Below are positions 1-11,720 of a DNA stretch of 64,000 nucleotides, in pieces. This DNA is from Artemia franciscana. Its lineage: Eukaryota; Arthropoda; Branchiopoda; Anostraca; Artemiidae. The position numbers were made by a program, and so were the translations under genes. How positions within the stretch are numbered: the first letter of the stretch is position 1; the number at the start of each line of letters is the position of its first letter. Location of the stretch: assembly GCF_032884065.1 (NCBI RefSeq), contig NC_088867.1:47132185-47196184 (forward strand), given 5' to 3'. A model generated the notes under the pieces. It ran no database searches. It worked only from the letters and a program-made list of their open reading frames with translations, and was not told the DNA's origin.

Positions 1-474
1 ACCAAAAAATCGGGGGGCAACTAGCCTTCGTCCCCCGCTCTTTTTTTCTCAAAATCATTCGATCAAAATTATGAGAAAGCCATTGAGCAAAAAAAAAAAA
101 TATGCAAATTTCGTTTTGATTATTCCTCTGCGGAGAGCCAAAATCAAAACATGCATTGATTCAAAAACGTTCAGAAATTAAATAAAAAAAACAAGTTTTT
201 TCAACTGAAAGTAAGGAGTGACATCAAAACTTAAAACGCACAGAAATTACTTCGTATATGAAAGAGGCTGCTTCCTCATCAACGCCCCGCTCTTTACGCT
301 AAAGTTTTTTACTGTTTTAGAAAGAAGAATTGAGAGAAAGAGTCAAACTTTAGCGTAAAGAGCGGGGCGTTGATGAGGAAGCAGCCTCTTTCATATACGA
401 AGTAATTTCTGTGCGTTTTAAGTTTTGATGTCACTCCTTACTTTCAGTTGAAAAAACTTGTTTTTTTTTATTTA
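1..474 (+). mobile_element. 3' part of a hairpin-foldback unit
   Basis: Positions 1-178 match the spacer that precedes the last foldback in the full units at 8108-13442 (shared text such as GGGGGGCAACTAG and AATTCAAAAACGTTCAGAAA). From about 179 to 474 there is a long foldback. A left arm with ACTGAAAGTAAGGAG, CAGAAATTAC and CCCCGCTCTTTACGCTAAAG is mirrored by CTTTAGCGTAAAGAGCGGGG, GTAATTTCTG and CTCCTTACTTTCAGT, ending TTATTTAA. The two arms share copy-specific variants, for example TCATCAACGCC matched by GGCGTTGATGA. No coding potential is seen. The unit runs off the left edge of the window. Confidence 0.8.
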
Positions 475-1572
475 ATAAATTAAAATAACACCAAAATATC
501 AAAAATAGCAAGAGAAGATGTCTTCATGATGAGGTACTTAAGTTTGTAATTGAATTTGTCATATTTAGCATACCTAAATACCAACAAAATATTATTTCAG
601 GTCCCAAGAAAGTCATATTTTAAAACACTATTAAAAACGCATTTTCTTAGATGATATATGCCCCCCCCCCCTGAATGCTTGATATTACAAACAGAGTTGT
701 CACAAAAAAAACAATATCAGCTTGAAATACTGGAACTAAATCAAATAGATCCGATATGTCTTATAATTCATGGAATATAAAAGAACTAAATAGACGTTTT
801 CCATTTTCTTGGTAAAAGAAAATCGAATATTCCTGCTGATTAACTTGGTCGTCTGACTAGTAATAGTAAAACGGGAAGAAAAATTTGTGAAACAGGAAAA
901 CTGTATTCCATCGATATATAGCATTGTGGGCATTATGATCAACCCTATGAATACAAAAAAGGAGCATTAATATCCTTTCTGAAAAGAAATTCTTTTTCAT
1001 TTTTGAGTAATTCCTTTCCAAATGAATTCTTCTTCTTTGGAACCTTTGGATTATATGAATAGGCCTTTATTATAGCAAAGAAAAATCACAAAAAAGAAAA
1101 ATATTATTTTGGAGGAAATTGATAATTTATTTTTGAACTTCAGAAAATTATAAGCGGTAATTTTATGATATAGTGCCAACTAGTCATCTAAGTAGAGCCT
1201 GTTTCTCTGACGCTCAATCCTAGAAAGATGCCTAGGTATGCTAAAAATATAATACTTTAGAAACAAATTTGGGCTATATATTTACAAATTAGGGGTGGGG
1301 GATAATGTATAGCGGGTCTGCATGCCCAATGTGTTAGGTCAATTATTCTGCATATTATGAAGTAAGAACTGTTTTCTAACTTCACACTGTCCAAATACTT
1401 TACCCCCCCCTCCCTTAATAAGCAACTATATAGCCCGAATTATATATTTCCCATCTATTCTGTCACTTCTCTTTGTCTTGTCTCTCACTAAGCTGAAAGA
1501 AACCAACGCAAAACTGGTCCTACAATGCGTCACTGGATGAACAACTCGAGTGGTCAGCGCTATATAATACTA
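475..1572. other. intergenic, no gene recognised
   Basis: AT-rich sequence with a 10-nt C run near 661 and another C-rich run near 1405. Short reading frames here have no recognisable domain. I see no RNA gene or transposon end. Confidence 0.5.
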
Positions 1573-2648
1573 AATTAAAAAAACAAGTTTTTTTTAACGG
1601 AAAGTAAGGAGCCACATTAAAAATTAAAACGGACAGAAATCACTCCGTATATGAAAGGGGATGTTCCCTCCTCAACGCCCCGCTCTTTGCGCTGAAGTTT
1701 AACTCTTTCCCTCAACTCTACTTTTTAAAACAGTAAGAAACTTTAGCGTAAAGAGCGGGACGTTGAGGGGAGAACAGCCCCTTTCATATATGGAGCAATT
1801 TCTATTTGTTTTAGTTTTAATGATGCTCCTTACTTTCAGTTAAAAAAGCTTGTTTTTTTATTTGATTTCTGAACATTTTGAATTAATTCTTATTTTGATT
1901 TTGGCTCTCTGCACATAAATAATTAAAACGTAATTTGCATATTAACTGGTTTTTTTTGGCTAATTGGCTTTTTGGCTAAATGGCTTTCTCAGTTAAAGAT
2001 AAAATTATAATTCTTAGTTCAATTTGAATCACATTTATTTTATATATAAAAATCGGACGTTTTTGAGAAAAAAAGAGCTTACGTAACAAACTTCTATATT
2101 CGTATGTTTTTATTACGTATATGAGGGGGTTCTCCCCATCGTCAATACCTAGTTGCTTTACATTAAAGCTTAAATTGTGTCCCAATTCCTTAAGAATGAC
2201 CCCTGAATAACAAAGGCCGTATAATATTTAGTTGAAAATACTCAAAATACTTTAGCGTAAAGATCGAGGTATTAGGAGGAGTACCCCTTAATATGCATAA
2301 CAATTTCTGTTTGTTTAAGTTTTAATGCTGTTCCTTACCTTCACTTGAAAACACTTTTCATATTTATTTTTTCATTATTTCTTAAATAATGCTAGAAAAT
2401 CCTGCGAACCCCTTCATGGAAATTCTCCTACCCCATGACAAATTCCTCCATGAAAGGATCCTCCCCCTTTTTCTAAAATAAGGCAAAGTTTCTCAGGCTC
2501 AGAAGTTTTGATGGGTAAGACTAAACTTGATGAAACTTATATATTTAAAATCAGCATGACAATGCAATCAAAATTCCGTTTTTTAGAGTTTTGGTTACTA
2601 TTGAGCCAGGTCGCTCCTTACTACAGTTCGTTACTACGAACTGTTTGA
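1573..2648 (-). mobile_element. internally deleted hairpin-foldback unit
   Basis: Read on the minus strand, this starts at 2648 with TCAAACAGTTCGTAG and the complementary ACGAACTG (terminal hairpin). It passes through a shortened first module (about 300 bp instead of about 850), then the first foldback and spacer. It ends with the second foldback at 1573-1865 (TTAAAAAAACAAG on the plus strand). Total length is about 1.08 kb against 1.68-1.73 kb for full copies, so the loss lies in the hairpin-proximal module. No gene content. Confidence 0.75.
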
Positions 2649-2734
2649 CAAGTACCTAATGCTTTATAAAATTACAAATTACATACACATGGTGTAATTG
2701 TATTTCTTTTAGCATTTCGCAATTTTTACATACA

Positions 2735-3262
2735 CTGATGTACATATACTGATATACTGTATATATACTGATATACTATAGTATATACTATATACTGACA
2801 TACTGATAATACTATAGTATATACTGATTTTTATACTGATATACTTTATATATACTGATATACTATATACTGATATACTGATATACTATAGTATATACTA
2901 TATACTGATATAGTGATATACTATAGTAAATACTGATATACTGATTTTTATACTGATATACTATATACTGATATACTCTCTATACTATAGTATATACTAT
3001 ATACTGATATACTATAGTATATAGCGATATACTGATTTTTATACTGATATACTGTATATATACTGATATACTATATACCGATATACTGATATACTATAGT
3101 ATATACTTTATACTGATATACTAATATACTATAGTATATACCTATATACTGATATACTAATTTTTATACTGATATATTGTATATATACTGATATACTATA
3201 CTCTGATATACTGATATACTATAGTATATACTGATATACTGATTTTACATATACTGATGTAC
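2735..3262. repeat. satellite of ACTGATATA-type units
   Basis: About 0.5 kb of imperfect tandem repeats built from ACTGATATA, CTATAGTATATA and TGATTTTTATACTGATA. A higher-order block (ACTGATATACTGATTTTTATACTG followed by a TATATACTGATATACTATA stretch) recurs several times. Purely AT-rich and palindromic in part; the reading frames that cross it are repeat artefacts. Confidence 0.85.
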
Positions 3263-3363
3263 AGTGTGTCCCACACAAAAACTTTACAAGCCAAATATTT
3301 TCTAAACTTTTTTTGATTTAAGTCGAAAAGCTTCTTTATACATATAATATATAAAGCTTTTTT

Positions 3364-3633
3364 GGTACTTGTGAATATAGCGACCAAAATCAACAATGAA
3401 GTTAGGTTAATCATAATGAAATATACCAAAGTATGATGAAAATATAATACTTTAGTAACAACATTATGGAAACTATAACAGAGAATTATGGAAAGAAGGC
3501 CACCCAGAACTCAATATATTAAATCCCTAGCCTAAATAGCCCTACAAACTAAATATTTAATTTAAATATTCCGGCATAGTAGTTTATCTCACTCAGACCG
3601 AGCTGATTATCTTCGAGTGCACACAGAGATACC
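3364..3633. mobile_element. MITE, GGTACTTGTG terminal-repeat family
   Basis: Begins GGTACTTGTGAATATAGCGA and ends with GTGCACACAGAGATACC, which is roughly its inverse. The subterminal GAAGTTAGGTTAATCATAAT and GATGAAAATATAATACTTTA blocks are shared with the copies at 3695-4061, 7331-7688, 31089-31319 and 46782-47079. The right end is less certain than the left. No transposase is encoded. Confidence 0.55.
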
Positions 3634-3694
3634 GGTTTTACTAAAGATCAAGAACAAAGTTTGGTCGATTCGATACGCAAATATCATTCTTTTT

Positions 3695-4061
3695 GGTACG
3701 TATGGGTTATACAATAAACACTCGAAAATTTGTGACGCTCTCATAAGACAAAAACTAGTCAAGCAACTTCAACAAGATAATTCCTTTGCCTGGGTAGGCA
3801 GACTGGGGTTTCTCACACTGTCAACAATATTTCTGAATAGGTTTTTTGGGGTTGAGGGGTAAAAAAGGTACCTAGTTTTAGATTAGGTTACGTATTTAAT
3901 ATAGTGCAATCTGGGCATACACCTCCTCCTTCCATAATTGTTTGAAGTAGTTTTCCTAATTTTGTTGCTGAAGTATTATATTTTCATCATACTTTGTTTT
4001 ATTTCATGAGCACTAACCAAACTTCACTTTTCGAATGTTTCTTATGTAACCAATAAGTACC
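3695..4061. mobile_element. MITE, GGTACTTGTG terminal-repeat family
   Basis: The left end GGTACGTATGGGTTATAC mirrors the right end GTAACCAATAAGTACC at about 4046-4061. Internal right-side text (TTCATCATACTTTG, CTAACCAAACTTCACTT) is the inverse of the subterminal block of the neighbouring copy at 3364, so the two copies lie close together in opposite orientation. An 81-residue frame overlapping the left end has no domain and is probably fortuitous. Confidence 0.6.
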
Positions 4062-4062
4062 T

Positions 4063-4068
<6 letters not shown>

Positions 4069-4155
<87 letters not shown>
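4069..4155. repeat. (TA)n microsatellite
   Basis: About 87 bp of uninterrupted AT dinucleotides. It abuts the end of the MITE at 4061. Confidence 0.97.
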
Positions 4156-4159
<4 letters not shown>

Positions 4160-6060
4160 TCGGAAAAGCTTCTATCAGAAAATTAAAAACTTTTATGAAG
4201 TAAATTAGCCGAAAGGTGCTGACTTCCCACAACCTGGTGTAGGCCTACATCTAGGAGCGCCATGTGCGCCACAAAGTTCCGTAAAGCTTAGCACAGTCCT
4301 CAAAACACACGGCACACCCCTCAAAACGCTTTTTTTTACTCGCAGGGAGTAAGCATCCCACTTTATGTTGGAATTGAATTCATTGACAGCTCCAAAACCT
4401 CAAACAGTACCGACATATTCGTTGTTGTTTTAGATTATGTTCGCAACTACCATTTTTTTTTTTTTTGGCATGATTCTACTCCTGTTCTTATTAGGCCTTT
4501 TTTTTTAAATAGAACTTTTTTAGATTACATAAAGGGCACATTCAGCGACAATATTCGTATATACAAAGAAAAAGAGGTGCCTCGGTCTGAAAATTTATAA
4601 AGATTACCCTAAGAAAAAGTTTCAAGTATATAAAGTAATTAAAAATACCTTGACAATTTTTACGGTTAAAACTTGTGGAAAAGGAGAAAATCAAAAGGGT
4701 CACATTGGGCTATATATAGTGATTAACTCTTTCTCACTTAGGATCGTGAAGAGAATTCTTAGCTACATAACCCTCATTTAGTAAAATTAGACAAAAACCC
4801 TTGCCAGCCTGTCTAATAAACGAAAACGAAATAACACAAGTTTCCTGAAACACCAACCCACATGAAACCAAAAGGAAATACAGACGAAACATAATCTTTA
4901 AAAAACCCACATGCAGCCGGATGACGTAGGAACAGATGTACAATGAGGGGTGAGAGTCGAGGGTGAATTATTCTCACGGTTCCGCAACAAAGAACGCTTC
5001 GTCATCTCCCTCTTTTTCAGCGACTAAAATTATATTGATTATCTGTAAAGTTAGCTTCCAGCGAAACAATTTGGGTAACAAAGACGAATCAATGCAAGAA
5101 GAGCTGCCACAGGCTCTAGGCTTATAAACACAATTTAGCTTCTTATGACAATGACAAGAACTAGACTGCCTAAAGGTCCATTTTCAGAAAATCTGAATTT
5201 CACAGATACAAAGAAATTTGTCGATTCGGACTGAATACTTGATTATTAACTCGCAAACACTGACTAAAAAAATTCAGACTGAAATGAATGCAAGCTTGTT
5301 AAGTTTCGTCCTGATATTTGTTTCACAATAAAAAAAAAGTCAATTGCGAATTTTGCAACTGAGATATACAGTCCACATTTTACTTAGAATCGGAGAATTT
5401 CCCACAATGCCAGAATAAGTTTGCGACAATCTAACATGTTCTCTAAAGGAGCATCATTATGCGTTTGAGCTTCATGGAAGATACTAATTTTATTGGGGAA
5501 GGGGGCTTGAAACCTCGAAAACAGTTAAGTACGCAGGAATTTGTTTCAGGGGGGAGGGGTAAAAATCCAAGACATAAGAAATTATTGGGAAAATATGCAA
5601 TTATTTTCAGGGGGGGGCTTATAGGATTTGGCAATGTACACGCTTGTTCCGAATACAAGTTTTTATGCCCAAATGCTTTAGGCCAGACTCCGACCTGATA
5701 AATTTTGTAATCCCTAATTTTATTCATATATGGTTTCTCAAGAACACAATTTGATTGAAGGCTAACTAAAAAAATGTGGAGCCTGAGGAAAGAAAATCAC
5801 TTTTGGAATTTAAAACCGCGAAGGTTATAAGGGGATTGGGCGATTGAAACTTTTACTCCCCTACTCCCAACAAAAAGATTTGTCTATAATTACTTATATT
5901 TTTAACAGCCTATAGTTTCGGTTTAGGAGCAACAGCACTACTTTCGTAGGTGTAAATAATTTTCATAACATTTTTTTTCAAGGCCAATCAAATAGTGTAG
6001 CTTATAAAAGAACCAACCCAAACTTTTCTGGCCCCAAAAAACAGATTTCTTATAACAAAC
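4156..6060. other. intergenic, no gene recognised
   Basis: No recognisable coding or RNA gene. Positions about 4222-4300 (CACAACCTGGTGTAGGCC ... GCCATGTGCGCCACAAAGTTCC) are similar to 14828-14910, showing a small shared repeat. The frames at 5443-5727 (minus) and 5459-5698 (plus) overlap each other on a G-rich stretch and have no family match that I can see. Confidence 0.5.
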
Positions 6061-7805
6061 AGAAACTTAAAAAGCTTAGAAACTTAAAATGAAAAGAAAT
6101 TATTCCGCATATGAGGGGGCTTTCCCCTCCTTAACCCTTGCTCTTCACGCTAAAGTTTTTTAGGACTTCTAAAAAAGTTTTTTATTCTAGTTAATTGTTC
6201 CTTGTATTTAAGGAGTCGTTCTTTAAGCATTAGTTCAAATGTTAAACTTTAGCTTAAAGAGCAAGGTATTATGGAGGGGGTAACCCCCTCACATAAGAAA
6301 TAATTTATGTTTGTTTGAGTTTTAATCTTTGATCCTTTGCCACAATTCTCTAAGAAAGACTGCTCAAACACAAGGGACCGTTGAATCTGAATGAGATGGA
6401 ATTTTAAGACTTTGGCGTAAAAAGCAAGGGTCGAGAACGGGCAGTACTTCTCATATATGGAATAATTTCTGTTTGCTTTAAATTTTAATGTTGCTCCTTA
6501 CTTTCAGTTGAAAAAAAGGTTTTATTTAGTTTCTGATTGTTTTCCAAATAATACCGGGAAATCCGGGTCCCCCTCCATGGAAAATTCCCTCCCACCACGA
6601 AACATTCTTCTATGGAAAGTTCCTCCTAAGTAAAATACACCCCCGCCTTGAAAATCCCCCCGGAAAACTCCATCTTCACTGAAAATTCCCACCGGAAAAT
6701 TTCTTGCCTAAAATTTCTCCTTAGCATACTCTGATTGGAAAAAGACTTTGATTACTGATAATGGTTCAAATCATGCCAGAAATCCCACCTCCGTGGAAAT
6801 TTTTCCCAGAAATCCTCCTCCCCAATGGAAAGTTGCTACCACGGAAAACTTATGATTTCAACTTTACTTAACAGAATGGCTATATCAAAAGTTTGATCGG
6901 ATGACCTTGGGGAAAGGGGGCATGGAAGGGGGGAGCTAGTTACCCTCTAATTTTTTTGGTCACTTAAAAAGATCATTAGAACTTTTAATACCCGTTGAAA
7001 TGAGCCGTCTCCAGATATTCTAGGACCATTAGTTCAATACTATCAACCCTGAGGGGAAAAAAAACAAACAAAAATATATAAACATGCATCCATGATCCTT
7101 CTTCTGGCAAAAACCACAAAATTCCATATTTTTGCATATAGGAGCTCGAAATCTCTACAACAAGATTCTCTGACGCGTTTGTTGAATCCGATGACGAGAT
7201 TATAATTAAGATTACTTGACTTTTAGGGGGTATTTCCCCATTTTCAAAATTCAGGCAAATTTTTTCAAGGTCATAGTTTCTGATGGGTACCACTAAACTT
7301 AATGAATCTTATATACTTGGAATTGACAAAGATACTTATGTATTATCCCGAATACTTTACTCTATTTGATTTGAGAAAAACCAGTTTTTCTGTCTGCAAT
7401 CGGTTATAATTAGTTTAGTCTTAGCGAGAAAAACAATGATGCATCTGTATTTTAATTAAATACTTAATATATAGAGGTAGTTGCATTTAATACAATCTAA
7501 TAAATATATAGACGTGGTGGTTAGGTATTTAGTATAATACGTTCTTGGCGGCCTGCTTTCCATAATTCTTTGTTGAAATTTCCATAATTTTGTTCCTAGA
7601 CTCTTATATTTCATCATATTTTTGTATGTTTCATAATGATTAACCTAACTTCACTTCTTGAGTATGTTCGGGATAACACACTAGTACCTTGGCACAAATA
7701 GCCAATTTTCGTCATGCATCTACTGATAAAAAATTCCATTTCTTAGAGTTTCGGTTACTGTTTAGCCGAGTCATTCCTAACTTACAGTTCGTTACTGTCT
7801 GATAT
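6060..7805 (-). mobile_element. old, diverged hairpin-foldback unit
   Basis: The foldback at 6066-6330 (TTCCGCATATGAGGGGGC mirrored by GGGGGTAACCCCCTCACATAAG), a second partial foldback to about 6530 and the long first module to about 7300 follow the order of the full units on the minus strand. The terminal hairpin is degraded at 7780-7805 (TTACAGTTCGTTACTGTC). The unit is interrupted by a MITE at 7331-7688. Divergence from the other copies is visibly greater. Confidence 0.6.
7331..7688. mobile_element. MITE nested in a hairpin-foldback unit
   Basis: The left end GATACTTATGTATTATCCCGAA matches the inverse of the right end TTCGGGATAACACACTAGTACC. Internal GATTAACCTAACTTCACTTC and CATAATTTTGTT blocks are shared with the copies at 3695, 31089 and 46782. 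It interrupts the first module of the older unit, so it inserted later. Confidence 0.65.
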
Positions 7806-8107
7806 AGTGAATGAAAACCCATTTTTCGCTAGTCACTAAAAACTAAACTCTGTAGTTACTTGGCAAATAAAGAAAATGACTTTATGGAAGGATTGAAATT
7901 CCTGGTACCTGATCTATTCATTGTAGGGGGGAGGGAGTGGTAAATTTCTTACCACCATTTTCGGAAAATACTTTTGAAAGACGTATTTTGAAAACAGACC
8001 TTTGGAAAAGACTTCCAAAAATCATTAAGTGATACCACTGTCTAATTTTCATCCCACCCCTGGTTCTTGGTAAATCTAGAACAAATTAATTTTGAATTAA
8101 ATGATTG

Positions 8108-9782
8108 TCAAACAGTTCGTGGTAACGAACTGTAGTAAGGAGCGATCCGGCTCACTAGTAACCGAAACTCTAAAAAATGGAATTTTGATAACAATAGATA
8201 CATCAAAAGAATCGCATTTTAATGCTGATTTTAAATGTATAAGTCTCACCAAGTTTAGTCTTACCAATCAAAAGTTACGAGCCTGAGAAAATTTACCTCA
8301 TTTTAGAAAATAGGGGGAAAAAAAACCCAAAAGTCATACAATCTTAACAAAAATCACACCATCAGATTCAGCGTATCAGAAAACCTTATTGTAGAAGTTT
8401 CAAGTTCCTATCTACAAAAATGTGGAATTTCGCATTTTTGCCAGAAGTCAGATCACGGATGCGTATTTATTTGTTTTTTTGTTTGCCCCCCCCAGGGGTG
8501 ATCGTATCGACTGAGTGGTCCTAGAAAGTCGTCAGAGGTCTCATTCTAACGGAAATTAAAATTTCTAGTGCCCTTTTTAAGTGACCAAAAAAATTGGAGG
8601 GCACCTAGGCCTCCTCCCACGCTCATTTTTCCCCAAAGTCACCGGATCAAAATTCTGAGATAGTCATTCTATTCACCATAGTCGAAAAACATACTAACTA
8701 TGTCTTTGGGGACGACTTACTCCCCCGCAGTCCCTGTGGGAGGGGCTGCAAGCTACAAATTTTGACCTGTGTTTACATATAGTAATGGTTACTGGGAAGT
8801 GTACAGAAGTTTTCAGGGGGATTTTTTGGGTTTAGGGGAGAGAGTTGAGAGGGTGGTTACGTGGATGGATATTTCCCATGGAGGAACTTCTCATGGGGGT
8901 AGAGAATTTCAATGAAGGGGGCGTAGGATTTTCTAGCATTATTTGAAAAAACAATGAAAAAATAAATATGAAGTTTTTTCTACTGAAAGTAAGGAGCAGC
9001 ATTAAAACTTAAAACGACAAAAATTATTACGCATCTGAGGGGTTTACCTCCTCGTTATACCTCACTCTTTACGCTAAAGTATTTTTAGTAATTTCAACTA
9101 TTTATTCTACGGCCTTTGTGATTCAGAGGTCATTCTTAAGGAATTGGGACACAATTTAAGCTTTAGTGTAAAGAGCGAGGTATCGATGAGGGTTGAACCC
9201 CCTCATATACGCAATAAAAACATACGAATATAGAAGTTCGTTGCGTAAGTTAATTCGTAAGTTACGTATATTTTTTACCAATGAAAACGTTTGTAAAAAA
9301 TTAAAAGTTCTAGTTGCCTTTTTAAGTAATCAAAAAATTGGAGGGCAAGTAGGCCTCCTCCCTCGCTTGTTTTTTCTCAAAATCTTCCGATTAATTACAA
9401 TTAATCAATATGCAAGTTTCGTTTCAATTATTTACGTGCGGAGAGTCAAGATCAAAACATACATTAATTCAAAAACGTCCAGAAATTAAATAAAAAAAAA
9501 AAAGTTTTTTTTAAATGAAAGTAAGGAGCAAAATTAAAACTTAAAACGAACAGAAATTACTCCGTATACGAAAGGGGCTTTTCCTCCTCGACGCCCCGCT
9601 CTTTACGCTAAAGTTTCTTACTGTTATAAAAAGTAGAGTTAAGAGAAAGAGTCAAACTTTAGCGTAAAGAGCGACGCGTTGAGGAGGGAAAGCCCCTTTC
9701 ATATACGGTGTAATTTCTGTTCGTTTTAAGTTTTAATGTTGCTCCTTACTTTCATTTAAAAAAACTTTTTTTTTTTATTTAA
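8108..9782 (+). mobile_element. hairpin-foldback unit, tandem copy 1
   Basis: Full-length unit of 1675 bp. It starts TCAAACAGTTCGTGG with a 9-bp stem and GGTA loop, followed by AGTAAGGAGCGA. Next comes a module of about 850 bp without genes, then a first foldback at about 8975-9225 (CTCACTCTTTACGCTAAAG mirrored by CTTTAGTGTAAAGAGCGAGG). A spacer of about 260 bp and a second foldback at about 9486-9782 follow, ending TTATTTAA. Short frames inside it are not conserved between copies, so it looks non-coding and non-autonomous. It is followed by about 220 bp containing a (TA)n tract before copy 2. Confidence 0.8.
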
Positions 9783-9840
9783 TTTCTTAAAAAGAGATTA
9801 ATATCAGACCTGGTATAGGTTTTGATATACCAGATATAGG

Positions 9841-9950
<110 letters not shown>

Positions 9951-10005
9951 CGTAAGGTTACTCATTAAAATTCATATCTGTGATGCAGCTACAATACGCC
10001 TGACA

Positions 10006-11720
10006 TCAAACAGTTCGTGGTAACGAACTGTAGGCCTAGTAAGGAGCGATCCGGCTCAATAGTAATCGAAAATCTAAAAACGGAATTTTGATACCAATCG
10101 ATACATAAAAAGAAAAAGACTTTAATGCTGATTTTGAATATATAAGTTTAACAAGTTTAGTCTTACCCATCAAAAAGTTAAGAGCCTGAGACAATTTCCC
10201 TTATTTTAAATAAAAGGAGAAAACACGCTCTAACAGTAATAGAATCTTAATGAAAATCTCACCATCAGATTCAGCGTATCAAAGAACCCCACTACAGAGG
10301 GTTCAAGCTCCTATTTGCAAAAATGTGGATTTTTTTTTGTCAGAAGAAAGATCACGGATGCGTGTTTATTTGTTTTTTGTTGTTGTTTTTTTCCCAGGGG
10401 TGATCGTATCAACCCAATGGTCCTAGAATGTCGCAAGAGGGCTGATTCTAACAGAAATTAAAAGTTATAGTGCCCATTTCAAGTGACAAAAAAATTTAAG
10501 GGCAACTAGGCCCCCTCCCACGCTCATGTTTATCGCAGTCACCGGATCAAAATTTTAAGATGACCATTTTGTTCAGCATAGTCGAAAAACATGATAACTA
10601 TGTCTTTGAGGACAACTTAATTCCCCATAATCCCCAGGGGAAGGGCTACAAGTTATGAACTTTGCCCATTGTTTACATATGGTATTGGTTATTGGGAAGT
10701 ATATAGACGTTATCACGGCGGATTTTTTCTGGTGGTGAGGGGTCGGGTGGAGGGGGTTCCGTTTTAGTATCTGTTCATGGAGGAATTTATCATGGGAGAA
10801 GAGAATTTCCACGAAGGGGGTGCTGGATTTTCCAGCATTATTTAAAAAACGATGAGAAATTAAATTAAAAAAAGTTTTTTTCAACTAAAAGTAAGGAGCA
10901 ACATTAAAACTTAAGACCAACAGAAATTATTACGTATATGAGGGAGTTCGTCCCCTCCTCAATACCTTGCTGTTTACTTTAAAATATTTTTAGTAATTTA
11001 AAAAGAGCTATTTATTCTAATTAAACGGCCTTTGTGATTCAGGGGTCATTCTTAAAGGATTGGAACGAAATTCGAACTTTAGCGTAAAGAGCGAGGTATT
11101 GACGAGGAGGCGAAACCCCTCATATACATAATACAAGTATCCGAATACAGAAGTTCTTTACGCAGGTTAGTTCGTAAGTTACGTACATTTATTACTAATA
11201 AAAACGTTCTTAAGTAAAATTGAAAGTTCTAGTGTCCTTTTATAAGTAACCAAAAAAATTGGAGGGCAACTAGGCCCCCTCCCCCACCCCTTTTTCGCAA
11301 AATCGTCCGATCAAAACTTCGACAAAGCCATTTACCCCAAAAAAATAAATTAATCTGCAAATTTCCTTTTGATTATATGCACGATGAGCCAAAATCAAAA
11401 CCTGCATTAATTCAAAAACGTTCAGAAATTGAATAAAAAAAGAGTTTCTTTAACTGAAAGTAAGGAGCAACATTAAACTAAAAATGAACGGAAATTATTC
11501 CGTATATGAAAGGGACTGTCCCCTCCTCAACAACCCGCTCTCTACGCTAAAGTTTGACTCTGTCACAACTCTACTTTTTAAAACAATAAAAACACTTTAT
11601 CGTAAAAAGCGGGACGTTGAGGAGGGGACAGCCCCTTTCATATACGGAATAATTTCCGTTCGTTTAAGTGTTAGTGTCGCTCCTTACTTTCAGTTTTAAA
11701 AAACCTGTTTTTTTATTTAA
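10006..11720 (+). mobile_element. hairpin-foldback unit, tandem copy 2
   Basis: 1715 bp with the same order: terminal hairpin (here followed by a 6-nt insertion, AGGCCT), non-coding module, first foldback (about 10870-11130), spacer, second foldback (about 11430-11720). Its last bases TTATTTAA are joined directly to the TCAAACAG start of copy 3, with no intervening base. The ORFs inside (for example 10573-10884 minus and 11484-11699 plus) lie in repeat sequence and are not credible genes. Confidence 0.8.
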
